This document shows, in pieces, positions 19,462-28,267 of a stretch of DNA of 45,511 nucleotides. The notes below the pieces were generated by a model that worked only from the letters and a program-made list of their open reading frames with translations, ran no database searches and was not told where the DNA came from. How positions within the stretch are numbered: the first letter of the stretch is position 1; the number at the start of each line of letters is the position of its first letter. Origin of the DNA: an uncultured Bacteroides sp. (GTDB lineage: Bacteria; Bacteroidota; Bacteroidia; Bacteroidales; Bacteroidaceae); contig NZ_CANRPM010000017.1 in assembly GCF_947632445.1 (NCBI RefSeq), positions 1 through 45,511 of the forward strand. Direction: 5' to 3'. A program made the translations under genes and the position numbers.

Positions 19462-22400
19462 ATGAGCAATACCAAATTTAATGAGAATACCAGAGTACAG
19501 GTCCCGGCTGCACTTCATCTGTGCAAGTTAGGCTATACTTATTTGGATAACATTTATGAATACGACACAAAGACAAATATCTTGATTGACATTTTCTTAA
19601 ATGCCGTAAAACGCCTTAATCCTGAATTGTCAAATACGGAGGCATCATTGTTAATTGCCAAAATTGTCAATATGGCCAATAATGATGATTTGGGACGTGA
19701 ATTTTATCAGTTGCTTTCCGCAAACAGCGGCACGAAACTCATTGATTTTGAGAATCCCGAAAACAACAATTGGCATGTGACGACAGAGTTTACATGTGAA
19801 AATGAAGACACTGAAGATGAGTTTCGCCCCGATATTACTTGTTTTGTAAACGGTCTTCCACTTGCTTTCATTGAGGTCAAAAAGCCAAACAACCGTGATG
19901 GTATTCTGGCGGAAAGAGAACGCATCAACAAGCGAATGAGCAAACCGTGTTTTCGCCGCTTCTTCAACATCACCCAGCTGATGATTTTCTCCAATAACCA
20001 AGAGTATGATACCAACAGTCGTGTCCCTATACAGGGGGCGTTTTATTGCTGCACGGCTAAGGAGGAAGCATTTTTCAATGTATTCCGCGAGGAGGACAAA
20101 CGGTATGTGGAAGATTATCCTTATCGGGCCATAACCGAAGAAAAGGAGAATAAGGTGCTGAAGCATCGCAACTGCGTGGTCATCAAGAACCTACCAGAAT
20201 ATCAAACCAACAAATCGGTAGATACACCGACAAACCGCATCATCACTTCCATGTTGAGCAAAGAAAGATTTTTATTCTTGCTGCGCTATGGTTTTGCGTA
20301 TGTGGATTGTAAAATAGAATTGGCCGATGGCACACAGAGTACTCAATTACAAAAGCATGTGATGCGCTATCAGCAGTTATTCGCGTCGTATGCCATCCGT
20401 AATGCTTTGACAAGAGGTGTGAAAAGCGGTATCATTTGGCATACGCAAGGCAGCGGAAAGACGGCACTTGCCTATTATAGCGTGAAAAGTCTGACCGATT
20501 ATTTTGCGCAACGTAATGTGATAGCAAAATTCTATTTCATAGTTGATCGCCTTGACTTGATGGAGCAGGCTAAGGATGAATTCGTGGCAAGAGGACTGAC
20601 TGTCAGGACAGCAAACAGTAGGGATGAATTGATGTCAGATATACGCAGTACGAATTTGACGGAAAATGCAGAGGGCAAAGCTGAGATAATGGTGGTCAAT
20701 ATTCAGAAATTCAAACAAGATTCTACCAAAATACGGATTGATTCCGATTACAGTACCCGTTTACAGCGTATTTTCTTTATTGATGAAGCACACCGAGGCT
20801 ATAATCCGCAAGGCAGTTTTCTTGCAAACCTTTTGGAAGCAGACCAAAGCGCTGTCAAAATCGCATTGACAGGGACACCACTACTAAAAGAAGAACGCGA
20901 ATCATGGCGAGTGTTCGGCGACTACATTCATACTTATTATTACGATAAGTCCATTGCCGATGGCTACACCTGCAAACTAATGCGCGAGCCAGTTGAAACA
21001 ATCTACAAAGAGAAGATTGAAAACATCCTTGATAAGTTGGCAGGCGATGTGGAAGTCAAGAAGTCTGATATTGACCGCAACCAAATCATGGAACATGAAA
21101 GCTACCTTAACGCACTGCTGGATTATATCATAGCCGATTTTCGCCGCTTCCGCCGAGAGCAAAATGACGAAACAGTAGGAGCAATGATAGTCTGCCGCAC
21201 AAATCCTCAGGCAAGAGAACTATACCGTCTTTGGCAAGAGCGCTTCAAAATTGCAAGCGAGGTCAGTCTATACAAAGAGCAGCAAATGTTTATGGTGGCA
21301 GAACCGATGCTCCAATATGGGAACTACAAACCACTCACGGCATCACTCATACTGCATGACGAAGGCAACAAACAAGAATATATTGATGGCTTCAAGAAAC
21401 GGCAAGAGATAGATGTTCTCATAGTCAATAAGATGCTTCTTACAGGCTTTGACGCATCACGTTTGAAGAAGTTGTATTTGGGCCGTTCTCTCGATGGACA
21501 CGACCTGTTGCAAGCCCTTACAAGGGTAAATCGTCCTTATCGTGATTTCAAGTATGGCTATGTGGTGGACTTTGTGGACATTAAAGAAAACTTTGATGCA
21601 ACCAATGACCGCTACTTGCGAGAACTAAACCGCACTTCAGACGAATCGGACAATTCGCATACCGGGAATATCGCTAACGACATTTTGGTCAGTAAGGAGG
21701 ACATAGAGACCAAGATAAAAGAAATAAAGAGTGTGCTGTTCAATTTCACCGTAGATAATGTAGAGGAGTTCCGCAATCAAATAGACGAGATTGAAAACAA
21801 GGATAGTTTGTATGAATTACGCAACATACTTGCAGATGCCAAGGCTATAATCAACCAGATACGTTCTTTTGGTGATGAAGAAATCAAGGAGAAGCTTGCT
21901 TCGCTTCCCGTTAGAAGAATTCCCACACTTATAACAGAAGTCACCCATCGCATTGAGCGAATCAATCTTTTTGAAAGTACAGAACACAAGACTGATGTTT
22001 CCGGCATTATCAATGTGGCTCTTTCGGAACTGGAGTTTGAGTTCAAGAAAGGGATGCCTGAGGAATTGCAGATTATTGTCAACGATATTCGGGAACGTTG
22101 TGAACGGGTACAAGCAGAGTTTGAGGCGAATTTCGACATCAAAGAAGAACGGTATGTTACCCTCGCCGATGAGTTCCGTGAATATTTCCGCAAGAAAGGA
22201 TTTGTGCCGCAAAACACCGAAGAGGCCAAAGTTAGCATTCAATATATGGACGAGGTGATGAAGAAAATACGCGAAATAAACCGCCGTAACAACATACTTA
22301 AACGCAAGTATAAAGGAGATGAACGGTTTGTCCGTATTCACAAACGCATTGAGGAGCAGAACCGAAGGCGTGAGCGCCCCATCATATCGGCGCACGAATA

Positions 22401-22623
22401 TGAGATTGCTGAGAATTTGTCAAAAATGAAAGATGAAATCGACCGACGACTGTTCCTCGACATCAACATCCTTGATAATGAACCTGCATTTGGGCAGGAT
22501 GTGCTGGCTATCATAGGCAAAGAACTTATAGCGATGAAGCTACGGGCAGACATCAAGGACCGCAAGTATTTAAGCAACTTGATTACAACAGAGTATTTAC
22601 AACAACGCAACAACACTTATTAG
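19462..22623 (+). CDS. hsdR: Type I restriction enzyme, R subunit HsdR
   Basis: 1053 residues, a normal length. It cuts DNA after ATP-driven translocation, acting in a complex with HsdM and HsdS. The N-terminal PD-(D/E)XK nuclease site is Asp124 in FRPDITCF and Glu138-Val-Lys140. The superfamily 2 motor follows: Walker A QGSGKT (Gly330-Thr334), DEAH at 441-444, ALTGTP (motif III) and a motif VI QALTRVNRPY. A helical C-terminal region that binds HsdM is intact. It starts 11 nt after the broken regulator and is followed by hsdM after 4 nt, so hsdR leads an operon hsdR-hsdM-fic-hsdS. Base composition is visibly more AT-rich than in gyrA or the oad genes, consistent with acquisition. Confidence 0.95.
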   Translation: MSNTKFNENTRVQVPAALHLCKLGYTYLDNIYEYDTKTNILIDIFLNAVKRLNPELSNTEASLLIAKIVNMANNDDLGREFYQLLSANSGTKLIDFENPENNNWHVTTEFTCENEDTEDEFRPDITCFVNGLPLAFIEVKKPNNRDGILAERERINKRMSKPCFRRFFNITQLMIFSNNQEYDTNSRVPIQGAFYCCTAKEEAFFNVFREEDKRYVEDYPYRAITEEKENKVLKHRNCVVIKNLPEYQTNKSVDTPTNRIITSMLSKERFLFLLRYGFAYVDCKIELADGTQSTQLQKHVMRYQQLFASYAIRNALTRGVKSGIIWHTQGSGKTALAYYSVKSLTDYFAQRNVIAKFYFIVDRLDLMEQAKDEFVARGLTVRTANSRDELMSDIRSTNLTENAEGKAEIMVVNIQKFKQDSTKIRIDSDYSTRLQRIFFIDEAHRGYNPQGSFLANLLEADQSAVKIALTGTPLLKEERESWRVFGDYIHTYYYDKSIADGYTCKLMREPVETIYKEKIENILDKLAGDVEVKKSDIDRNQIMEHESYLNALLDYIIADFRRFRREQNDETVGAMIVCRTNPQARELYRLWQERFKIASEVSLYKEQQMFMVAEPMLQYGNYKPLTASLILHDEGNKQEYIDGFKKRQEIDVLIVNKMLLTGFDASRLKKLYLGRSLDGHDLLQALTRVNRPYRDFKYGYVVDFVDIKENFDATNDRYLRELNRTSDESDNSHTGNIANDILVSKEDIETKIKEIKSVLFNFTVDNVEEFRNQIDEIENKDSLYELRNILADAKAIINQIRSFGDEEIKEKLASLPVRRIPTLITEVTHRIERINLFESTEHKTDVSGIINVALSELEFEFKKGMPEELQIIVNDIRERCERVQAEFEANFDIKEERYVTLADEFREYFRKKGFVPQNTEEAKVSIQYMDEVMKKIREINRRNNILKRKYKGDERFVRIHKRIEEQNRRRERPIISAHEYEIAENLSKMKDEIDRRLFLDINILDNEPAFGQDVLAIIGKELIAMKLRADIKDRKYLSNLITTEYLQQRNNTY

Positions 22624-22627
22624 TATT

Positions 22628-24280
22628 ATGAATAATATCAATATAGCAGAGGCTACCATAGCCCTGATTGATTCTTTGAAAAGTACAACAGGAGCTTTCG
22701 GGTTGGCGGGAACAGGAAGTGAATACAAGATTGTGACTGAAATGTTTCTTTATAAGTTCTTCAATGACAAGTTTGGCTATGAAGCCAAGCGCGATCCGAT
22801 GTATGGAGAACGTTTGTCGAAAGCAGAGAAATGGGATGCCGAATATGATACGTTCACCGATGATGAAGTGGAAGATTTGTTCAGCTATCTGCCACATTCT
22901 GTGCCACGCATGAAACCGGAACACACGTTATCACATCTCTACAATTCTGCCACAAAGGGTGATTTTTCCACTTTGCTCGATAAGACATTGGTAGATATTG
23001 CCTCGCTCAATGCCGGGACATTCTCTGTCACCACATCGGGAAAGAGTAAGGTCAATATTTTCTTTCCGCTTACAACCTACGTTACCGATACACAGAAACG
23101 TGACGAGTTTGCAAAGTCGCTGATGCGCAATGTGGCTTCATTCAACTTTGAAGATGTTTTTGATGAGAAATACGATTTCTTCTCACGCATTTTCGAGCAT
23201 CTGCTGAAAGGCTTTAACAACGCAGGAGGTGGAAAATATGCCGAGTATTACACTCCGCGCGCCATAGCGCAAGTTATGGCACGCTTGCTGGTAGGTGAGA
23301 ATACCGATTTGCGCGGTGTAACCTGTTATGACCCTTCGGCTGGAACGGGTACTTTGCTAATGGCTCTGGCACATCAAATAGGCGAAGAGCGTTGCACTAT
23401 CTTCTCGCAAGATATTTCAGAAAAATCATCGGAAATGCTTCGGCTGAATCTTATTCTTAACAACTTTGCAGCCTCGTTGCCAAATGTAGTGCAAGGTAAT
23501 ACGCTTACAGAACCATCCCATAAGGAAAGTAACGGCGTGTTGCGTAAGTTTGATTTCATTGTCTCCAATCCTCCGTTCAAACTCGATTTTCCAGAATACC
23601 GTGATACCTTGGCTTCTGATACCATCCGTTTTTGGGCAGGCGTGCCAAATGCAGTGAAAAAGGTTGACCCGATGAAGCCAAAGATGGCTATCTATACTTG
23701 TTTCATACAGCATGTACTTAATTCCTTGAAACCAACAGGTAAGGCCGCCATCGTCATTCCCACTGGTTTCATCACAGCCAAGAACGGTATAGAAAAGCGC
23801 ATCTTACAACGTATTGTGGACGAGCGATGGGTGTATGGCGTAGTTTCCATGCCAAGCGATGTATTTGCCACTACCGGCACTAACGTATCAGTCATCTTCT
23901 TCGACAAAACGACCAATCATGACAAAGTTATCTTGATTGATGCAAGTAAACTTGGCGAGGAATACAAAGAAGGGAACAACCAGAAACGACGTCTTCGCGA
24001 TTTTGAAATAGACAAAATAGTCCACTCATTCCAAAACAAGGAAGCGGTAGAAGATTTTTCCGTGGCTGTGACCTACGATGAAATCAAGGAGAAAGGTTAC
24101 AGCCTCTCAGCCGGACAGTATTTCGACATCAAGATTGACTATGTGGACATTACCGAAGATGAATTTAATAAGCGAATTGCTGAATACAAGCAAACGCTTT
24201 CCGAGCAGTTTGCCGAAAGCCGCCGTCTGGAGGAAGAAATCATGGAACAATTAAACCTGCTGCATTTCAATGAACAATAA
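22628..24280 (+). CDS. hsdM: Type I DNA methyltransferase, M subunit HsdM
   Basis: 550 residues. Adenine N6-methyltransferase with SAM-binding motif DPSAGTGTLL (from Asp235) and catalytic NPPF (Asn314-Phe317). The N-terminal helical HsdM domain (about 10-180) contains YKFFNDKFGYE. All expected elements are present, so the enzyme looks functional. It begins 4 nt after hsdR and overlaps the fic gene by 11 nt, indicating coupled translation. Confidence 0.96.
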   Translation: MNNINIAEATIALIDSLKSTTGAFGLAGTGSEYKIVTEMFLYKFFNDKFGYEAKRDPMYGERLSKAEKWDAEYDTFTDDEVEDLFSYLPHSVPRMKPEHTLSHLYNSATKGDFSTLLDKTLVDIASLNAGTFSVTTSGKSKVNIFFPLTTYVTDTQKRDEFAKSLMRNVASFNFEDVFDEKYDFFSRIFEHLLKGFNNAGGGKYAEYYTPRAIAQVMARLLVGENTDLRGVTCYDPSAGTGTLLMALAHQIGEERCTIFSQDISEKSSEMLRLNLILNNFAASLPNVVQGNTLTEPSHKESNGVLRKFDFIVSNPPFKLDFPEYRDTLASDTIRFWAGVPNAVKKVDPMKPKMAIYTCFIQHVLNSLKPTGKAAIVIPTGFITAKNGIEKRILQRIVDERWVYGVVSMPSDVFATTGTNVSVIFFDKTTNHDKVILIDASKLGEEYKEGNNQKRRLRDFEIDKIVHSFQNKEAVEDFSVAVTYDEIKEKGYSLSAGQYFDIKIDYVDITEDEFNKRIAEYKQTLSEQFAESRRLEEEIMEQLNLLHFNEQ

Positions 24281-25148
24281 GAAGTCCATACGATTTTTCA
24301 ATGACCGAGAGGTTCGGGCAATATGGAGCGATGCCGACAATAAATGGTATTTCTCCGCAACCGATGTAGTCAGGGCTATCAACAATGAACCGGACTACAC
24401 CAAGGCGGGGAATTATTGGCGCTGGTTGAAAAAGAAACTGTCAAACAACGGGATTCAACTCGTGAGCAGCACTCACGACTTCAAATTTGAAGCACCCGAC
24501 GGGAAGATGCGAAAGGCAGATGTTCTGGATACAGACGGTGTGCAGATGTTGGCCAAACATTATCCGAACAATCGCGCCAATGCCTTTCTCGACTGGTTCA
24601 CCTATTCCGACAATACGCTTGATGGTCAAAGCCGCAAAAAAGCATACGACCTCTTTGAAAGCGGATTGCTGAACACCTTGGAACCGGGCAGTATCAAATG
24701 CTTGCAACAAATTCACGCATACATCTTCGGTGGATTGTATGATTTTGCAGGACAACTGCGCACAAAAAACATAAGCAAAGGCGGTTTTGTATTTGCCAAT
24801 GCGTTGCATCTTCCGACGATTCTTTTTAATATAGAGAATATACTGGAGACTACTTTCGATGAGATCGTAAGTAAATATGTAGAAATGAACGTTGCACATC
24901 CATTTATGGAGGGCAACGGACGCAGCACGCGGATATGGCTCGATATGATATTTAAACGTTCATTAAGGAAATGCGTTGATTGGAGCCGGATTAACAAGAA
25001 CGACTATCTGCAAGCCATGCAAAAAAGTCCGGTGAATGACAGTGATATACGCCTTTTGCTGCACGGCGCCCTTACCGATAAAATCAATGATAGAGAGATG
25101 TTTATGAAAGGAATCGACTACTCATATTACTATGAGCAGGAAGATTGA
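24270..25148 (+). CDS. BRO-N / Fic fusion protein inside the hsd operon
   Basis: 292 residues. Residues about 5-115 resemble the BRO-N (phage antirepressor) DNA-binding domain: FFNDREVRAIWSDADNKWYF, then SATDVVRAI. The second half is a Fic domain with the full active-site motif HPFMEGNGRSTR (210-221), including the catalytic His210 and the Arg that binds phosphate, so AMP transfer to a protein target is plausible. The C-terminus reads SYYYEQED (285-292), which matches the S-x-x-x-E of Fic self-inhibitory motifs but has Gln where Gly or Asn is usual. The gene overlaps hsdM by 11 nt and precedes hsdS by 54 nt. Fic genes are known in type I operons; their target there is, to my knowledge, unsettled. 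Confidence 0.88.
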   Translation: MNNKKSIRFFNDREVRAIWSDADNKWYFSATDVVRAINNEPDYTKAGNYWRWLKKKLSNNGIQLVSSTHDFKFEAPDGKMRKADVLDTDGVQMLAKHYPNNRANAFLDWFTYSDNTLDGQSRKKAYDLFESGLLNTLEPGSIKCLQQIHAYIFGGLYDFAGQLRTKNISKGGFVFANALHLPTILFNIENILETTFDEIVSKYVEMNVAHPFMEGNGRSTRIWLDMIFKRSLRKCVDWSRINKNDYLQAMQKSPVNDSDIRLLLHGALTDKINDREMFMKGIDYSYYYEQED

Positions 25149-25202
25149 GAACTAAAAGCTTTGGACTTTAACGAATAACTACCTAAAAAGACAACACGAT
25201 AA

Positions 25203-26459
25203 ATGGGGATAAAGAAATATAAATTAGGAGAGATTGCTGATATTATTGGCGGAGTGGCGTATCAACCTTCTGATATTTGTGATAATGGTATAAGAATTCT
25301 TCGTGGTGGAAATATTCAATCTCAAAGTATCATATTGAAGTCCGACGATGTTTTTCTGCCATTATCATACAAAAGTCAAGAAAATCAAATTTGTATTGGA
25401 GACACAATATTAGTTGCCTCAACAGGCAGTGTCGATGTATTAGGCAAGGCAGCTACATGCTTTAAGAAAATACCATATACACAAATAGGCGCATTTCTTC
25501 GTATTGTTAGACCTAAGGAACAACGCTATGCCATGTTGATTTCAATAGCATTGAATAGCGAATATTTTGCACGCTATATAAAATCACAAGCAAAGGGGAC
25601 AAGTATAAACAATATAACCATCGGGCATTTGCACAACTTTGAAATATATTTTCCAGATGACTATATTCCTATCTGTAATTTGTATTTATCATTAGAAAAA
25701 AAGATTTTGCTTAATCGTGCAATAAATCAGAATTTAGAGGCTTTGGCAAAGCAACTCTATGATTATTGGTTCGTGCAGTTTGACTTCCCAAATGAGGAAG
25801 GTAAGCCGTATAAATCCAGTGGTGGAGAAATGGTATGGAGTGAAAAATTAAAGCGTGATATTCCTGCATCATGGGAAACCAAAACGATAGAGGATATTGC
25901 TGACGTTTACAATGGTGCAACACCTTCAACTGTTAATGAACAAAATTATGGAGGAGATATTGTTTGGATAACTCCAAAAGATTTATCTGACCAAAAGCAA
26001 AAATTTGTCTATCAAGGAGAACGCAATATTTCAAAAGCGGGATATAATTCTTGTAGTACTCATTTGTTGCCTCCAAATACAATATTAATGTCAAGCCGTG
26101 CGCCAATAGGTCTGTTGTCTATTGCTAAAACAGAGTTGTGTACCAATCAAGGATTTAAGAGTTTTGTTCCAAAAGTAGAAAACATATCAACTTACCTGTA
26201 TTATTATCTAAACATTCATATCAGACAGATAAAACAACTTGGCACTGGTACAACATTCAAAGAGGTTTCTCGTGAAGATGTGTTGAATTTTCCAATTCTA
26301 AAACCAAGTGATGCAATCTTGAATTCATGGGAAGAACGAGTATCAGCTCTTAATAATAAACAGTTTGAAATTCAAAAAGAAAATGAATACCTTACTAAGC
26401 AGCGCGACGAATTCCTGCCACTCCTGATGAACGGTCAAGTATCGGTAAATTCGGACTGA
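25203..26459 (+). CDS. hsdS: Type I specificity subunit HsdS
   Basis: 418 residues. It sets which DNA site the HsdR/HsdM complex recognises. Layout: first target-recognition domain (about 1-165), central conserved helices (about 166-215; LNRAINQNLEALAKQLYDYW then FVQFDFPNEEGK), second target-recognition domain (about 220-370), and the C-terminal conserved helix ending LPLLMNGQVSVNSD. Both halves are complete, so the active copy is intact. The gene is clearly AT-richer than its hsdM neighbour, above all in the first domain, as is usual for swapped recognition domains. A 24-nt segment of the central region (25713-25736) recurs inverted at 26527-26550 in a broken cassette. Confidence 0.93.
   Translation: MGIKKYKLGEIADIIGGVAYQPSDICDNGIRILRGGNIQSQSIILKSDDVFLPLSYKSQENQICIGDTILVASTGSVDVLGKAATCFKKIPYTQIGAFLRIVRPKEQRYAMLISIALNSEYFARYIKSQAKGTSINNITIGHLHNFEIYFPDDYIPICNLYLSLEKKILLNRAINQNLEALAKQLYDYWFVQFDFPNEEGKPYKSSGGEMVWSEKLKRDIPASWETKTIEDIADVYNGATPSTVNEQNYGGDIVWITPKDLSDQKQKFVYQGERNISKAGYNSCSTHLLPPNTILMSSRAPIGLLSIAKTELCTNQGFKSFVPKVENISTYLYYYLNIHIRQIKQLGTGTTFKEVSREDVLNFPILKPSDAILNSWEERVSALNNKQFEIQKENEYLTKQRDEFLPLLMNGQVSVNSD
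25713..25736 (+). repeat. Inverted-repeat arm 1, in the central region of hsdS
   Basis: Codes for NRAINQNL. It matches 26527-26550 on the other strand at 23 of 24 positions (AATCGTGC[A/G]ATAAATCAG, then AATTTA). The arms are about 790 bp apart and would allow inversion of the segment between them. Confidence 0.85.
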
Positions 26460-26526
26460 TGTCCGCATTTACGGTTGCGGCTCGGCATAGTGAAAGCCAG
26501 CTTTCTCTCTGCACTCGCCTTGCACG

Positions 26527-26550
26527 TAAATTCTGATTTATCGCACGATT
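26527..26550 (-). repeat. Inverted-repeat arm 2, at the end of the broken hsdS cassette
   Basis: Minus-strand copy of the hsdS central repeat, one mismatch in 24 nt. Reading into it on the minus strand gives LDSIHRKLAINRAINQNL, which is colinear with the end of a recognition domain and the start of the conserved helix. Confidence 0.85.
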
Positions 26551-27073
26551 GATAGCTAATTTACGATGAATGCTATCTAAAACAGCAACCATTATGTCTT
26601 GACGCATTTTATCAACGTTTTCAATGGGTATGGCTTTGTAAGCGGCTTCCAGTTGAAGATTTTTCAATCCAGAGGTTTTGCCCTCAAAATTGAAGAAAAC
26701 GCCATTATTGTAGACTGCTGCAAGTAATAGAACAACATATCGTGGATTCACTCTTCTTTTACCCGAAAGGCAACGCAGAAATTGGTGCATACAACAGGAT
26801 CTACTGTGTCGATTAATTCTCGCGAGATAAAAGCAACGCGACCTGTTGATTGTGTGGGACTCCCGCCGGATTTCTCCACGATGATATCCCCTGTTTTCAA
26901 GCATTTGGCCTCAAAAGATTGCCGGCTGATATAGCGCGTAGGAATCTGCCGAAATTGCTGTCATATATGGGAATAATATCCGCACCTCTTACACACGCGA
27001 CTTTGCAAGGCTGACTTCCGAATAGTTTTCTTCGCCCCAGTCTCCGCTAATGAATAACTCTATGATATCTATT
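26527..27073 (-). pseudogene. Broken, inverted hsdS target-recognition cassette
   Basis: On the minus strand, three or more frames together read as one HsdS half-protein: IDIIELFISGDWGEENYSEV and SLAKSRV, a shift near 26990, GADIIPIYDSNFGR, a shift near 26950, IPTRYISRQSFEAKCLKTGD, IIVEKSGGSPTQSTGRVAFI, ending VKEE at a TGA (26748-26750). After a further shift it continues YNNGVFFNFEGKTSGLKNLQ to INRAINQNL. It lacks a start codon and its own conserved C-terminus, as expected of a silent donor cassette, but frameshifts and the stop make it non-coding if moved into hsdS. It lies between hsdS and the DUF1016 gene, which points the same way. The short stretch 26460-26526 shows nothing more. Confidence 0.82.
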
Positions 27074-27095
27074 ATATTATTCGTTATCCGCAATT

Positions 27096-28211
27096 CTATT
27101 CATTCTGCAACCTGAAAAACTCTTTCTGCTGTTCAATCTCCCGACGCAGTTCCTCTTGTGTCGGCATATAGGTAAGATACTTGGCAGCAAAAAGTTGGTC
27201 GTTGTTGTTAAGAACCGAATAATGTGCCACGTCTTCGTCTGTTTCAGCGCAAAGCAACATGCCAATGGTGGGGTTATGACCCTCCGGGCGTACCAATTCA
27301 TCGTACATTTTGACATACATATCCATCTGTCCCACATCTTGATAGCGTAGCTTGGTGGTCTTCAAGTCGATGAGAACGAAACAACGAAGGTGATAATTAT
27401 AGAACACCAGATCAATATAATAGTCCTCCTTCTCTGTATGGATGTGCTTCTGGCGGTCAACGAAAGCGAAGCCCTTGCCCAATTCCATCAAGAATGGAAT
27501 CAAGTGATCAATAATGCTTTGTTCCAGATTGTTTTCCGTATAGTCGGTATTGTTCTTGAAACCAAGAAATTCCGCAACAACAGGATTCTTCAGATATTCA
27601 AGTTTATCCTGCAACGGCTCAGTCAGTTTTACCATTTCATCATGCACAACGGCTTTATCTTGTGACTGTAGCAAACGATGGTAATACTGAGAAGAAACGT
27701 TACGTTGTAGCGTGCGAGTGCTCCACATTTCGTTAGCAGCTTCGTTCTCGTACCAAGCACGTCCTTCTGCCGTAAGTTCCTGTTGAATGATGCTATAGTG
27801 CGTCCATGTGAGCCGGATGGGAAATTTTCCAGTCAATGATTGGAAAATGTCGTCACCGGTCAAATCCAAAGATTTTCCAGTCAGTGATTGGAAAAAATCT
27901 GGATGACTCTGATAGAATGACACGAACAGATATAAATTGCTTTTCTTGAAACCTCTGCCGTATTTGTCTGTTAGTTCTTTTGCCAGTTTCTGAATGACTT
28001 GCTCACCATATTCGGCACGTTGCTCTTTTAGGACTTCATGCTGAATGCGCAAGCCGAGAAGCCAGTTTCGCTTAATGAGGGTGTCATTAATGGAACGATA
28101 TGCAGAAGTCTGTGCCTGTTCGATTATGGAACACGCATCGCCATACAATTCACCTCGCGAAAGGATTGCTGGGGTCTCTCCTTGCTGGCGGATAATGTCT
28201 TTATTTGTCAT
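27096..28211 (-). CDS. DUF1016 (YhcG-type) PD-(D/E)XK nuclease
   Basis: 371 residues. The N-terminal helical DUF1016 domain (about 1-165, with LTWTHYSIIQQEL) is followed by a nuclease-like domain (about 180-350). Its PD-(D/E)XK site is visible as Asp267 (YYIDLVF) and Asp282-Leu-Lys284 (LIDLKTTKL). Such proteins are often found beside restriction systems and prophages and are presumed nucleases; substrate unknown. Odd points: a 16-residue duplication around residues 106-129 (FQSLTGK occurs twice), and a start codon that lies inside a 12-bp inverted repeat overlapping a promoter-like element. No Shine-Dalgarno sequence is seen. It may be an accessory nuclease of the island or an independent cargo gene. 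Confidence 0.88.
   Translation of the reverse strand: MTNKDIIRQQGETPAILSRGELYGDACSIIEQAQTSAYRSINDTLIKRNWLLGLRIQHEVLKEQRAEYGEQVIQKLAKELTDKYGRGFKKSNLYLFVSFYQSHPDFFQSLTGKSLDLTGDDIFQSLTGKFPIRLTWTHYSIIQQELTAEGRAWYENEAANEMWSTRTLQRNVSSQYYHRLLQSQDKAVVHDEMVKLTEPLQDKLEYLKNPVVAEFLGFKNNTDYTENNLEQSIIDHLIPFLMELGKGFAFVDRQKHIHTEKEDYYIDLVFYNYHLRCFVLIDLKTTKLRYQDVGQMDMYVKMYDELVRPEGHNPTIGMLLCAETDEDVAHYSVLNNNDQLFAAKYLTYMPTQEELRREIEQQKEFFRLQNE
27825..27895 (-). repeat. 48-bp direct repeat of a 23-nt near-palindrome inside the DUF1016 gene
   Basis: TTTTCCAGTCARTGATTGG followed by AAAA occurs at 27825-27847 and 27873-27895, exactly 48 bp (16 codons) apart, so the frame is kept. Each copy is itself nearly self-complementary (TTTTCCA and TGGAAAA arms). 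Both translate to FQSLTGK. Confidence 0.85.
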
Positions 28212-28237
28212 TTGCGCTCATTTTGAGCGCAAATGTA
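28209..28237 (-). promoter_or_regulatory. Palindrome over the promoter and start codon of the DUF1016 gene
   Basis: CATTTGCGCTCA (28209-28220) and TGAGCGCAAATG (28224-28235) are perfect 12-bp inverted arms with a 3-nt loop. The lower arm contains the start codon (28209-28211). The minus strand reads TACATTTG at 28237-28230, a match to the -7 consensus TAnnTTTG, so transcription could start in the loop and give an mRNA with almost no leader. The layout is that of an operator blocking both promoter and start. Confidence 0.6.
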
Positions 28238-28267
28238 CTAAAAAAGCCGCACATAGAGAGCTTTTCG

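Noticed and set aside
26395..26904. Intact minus-strand gene of 169 codons behind hsdS
   Set aside because: Its first part mixes frames of a broken hsdS cassette and its last part is the reverse of the hsdS 3' end; only part of it is real, degraded hsdS sequence.
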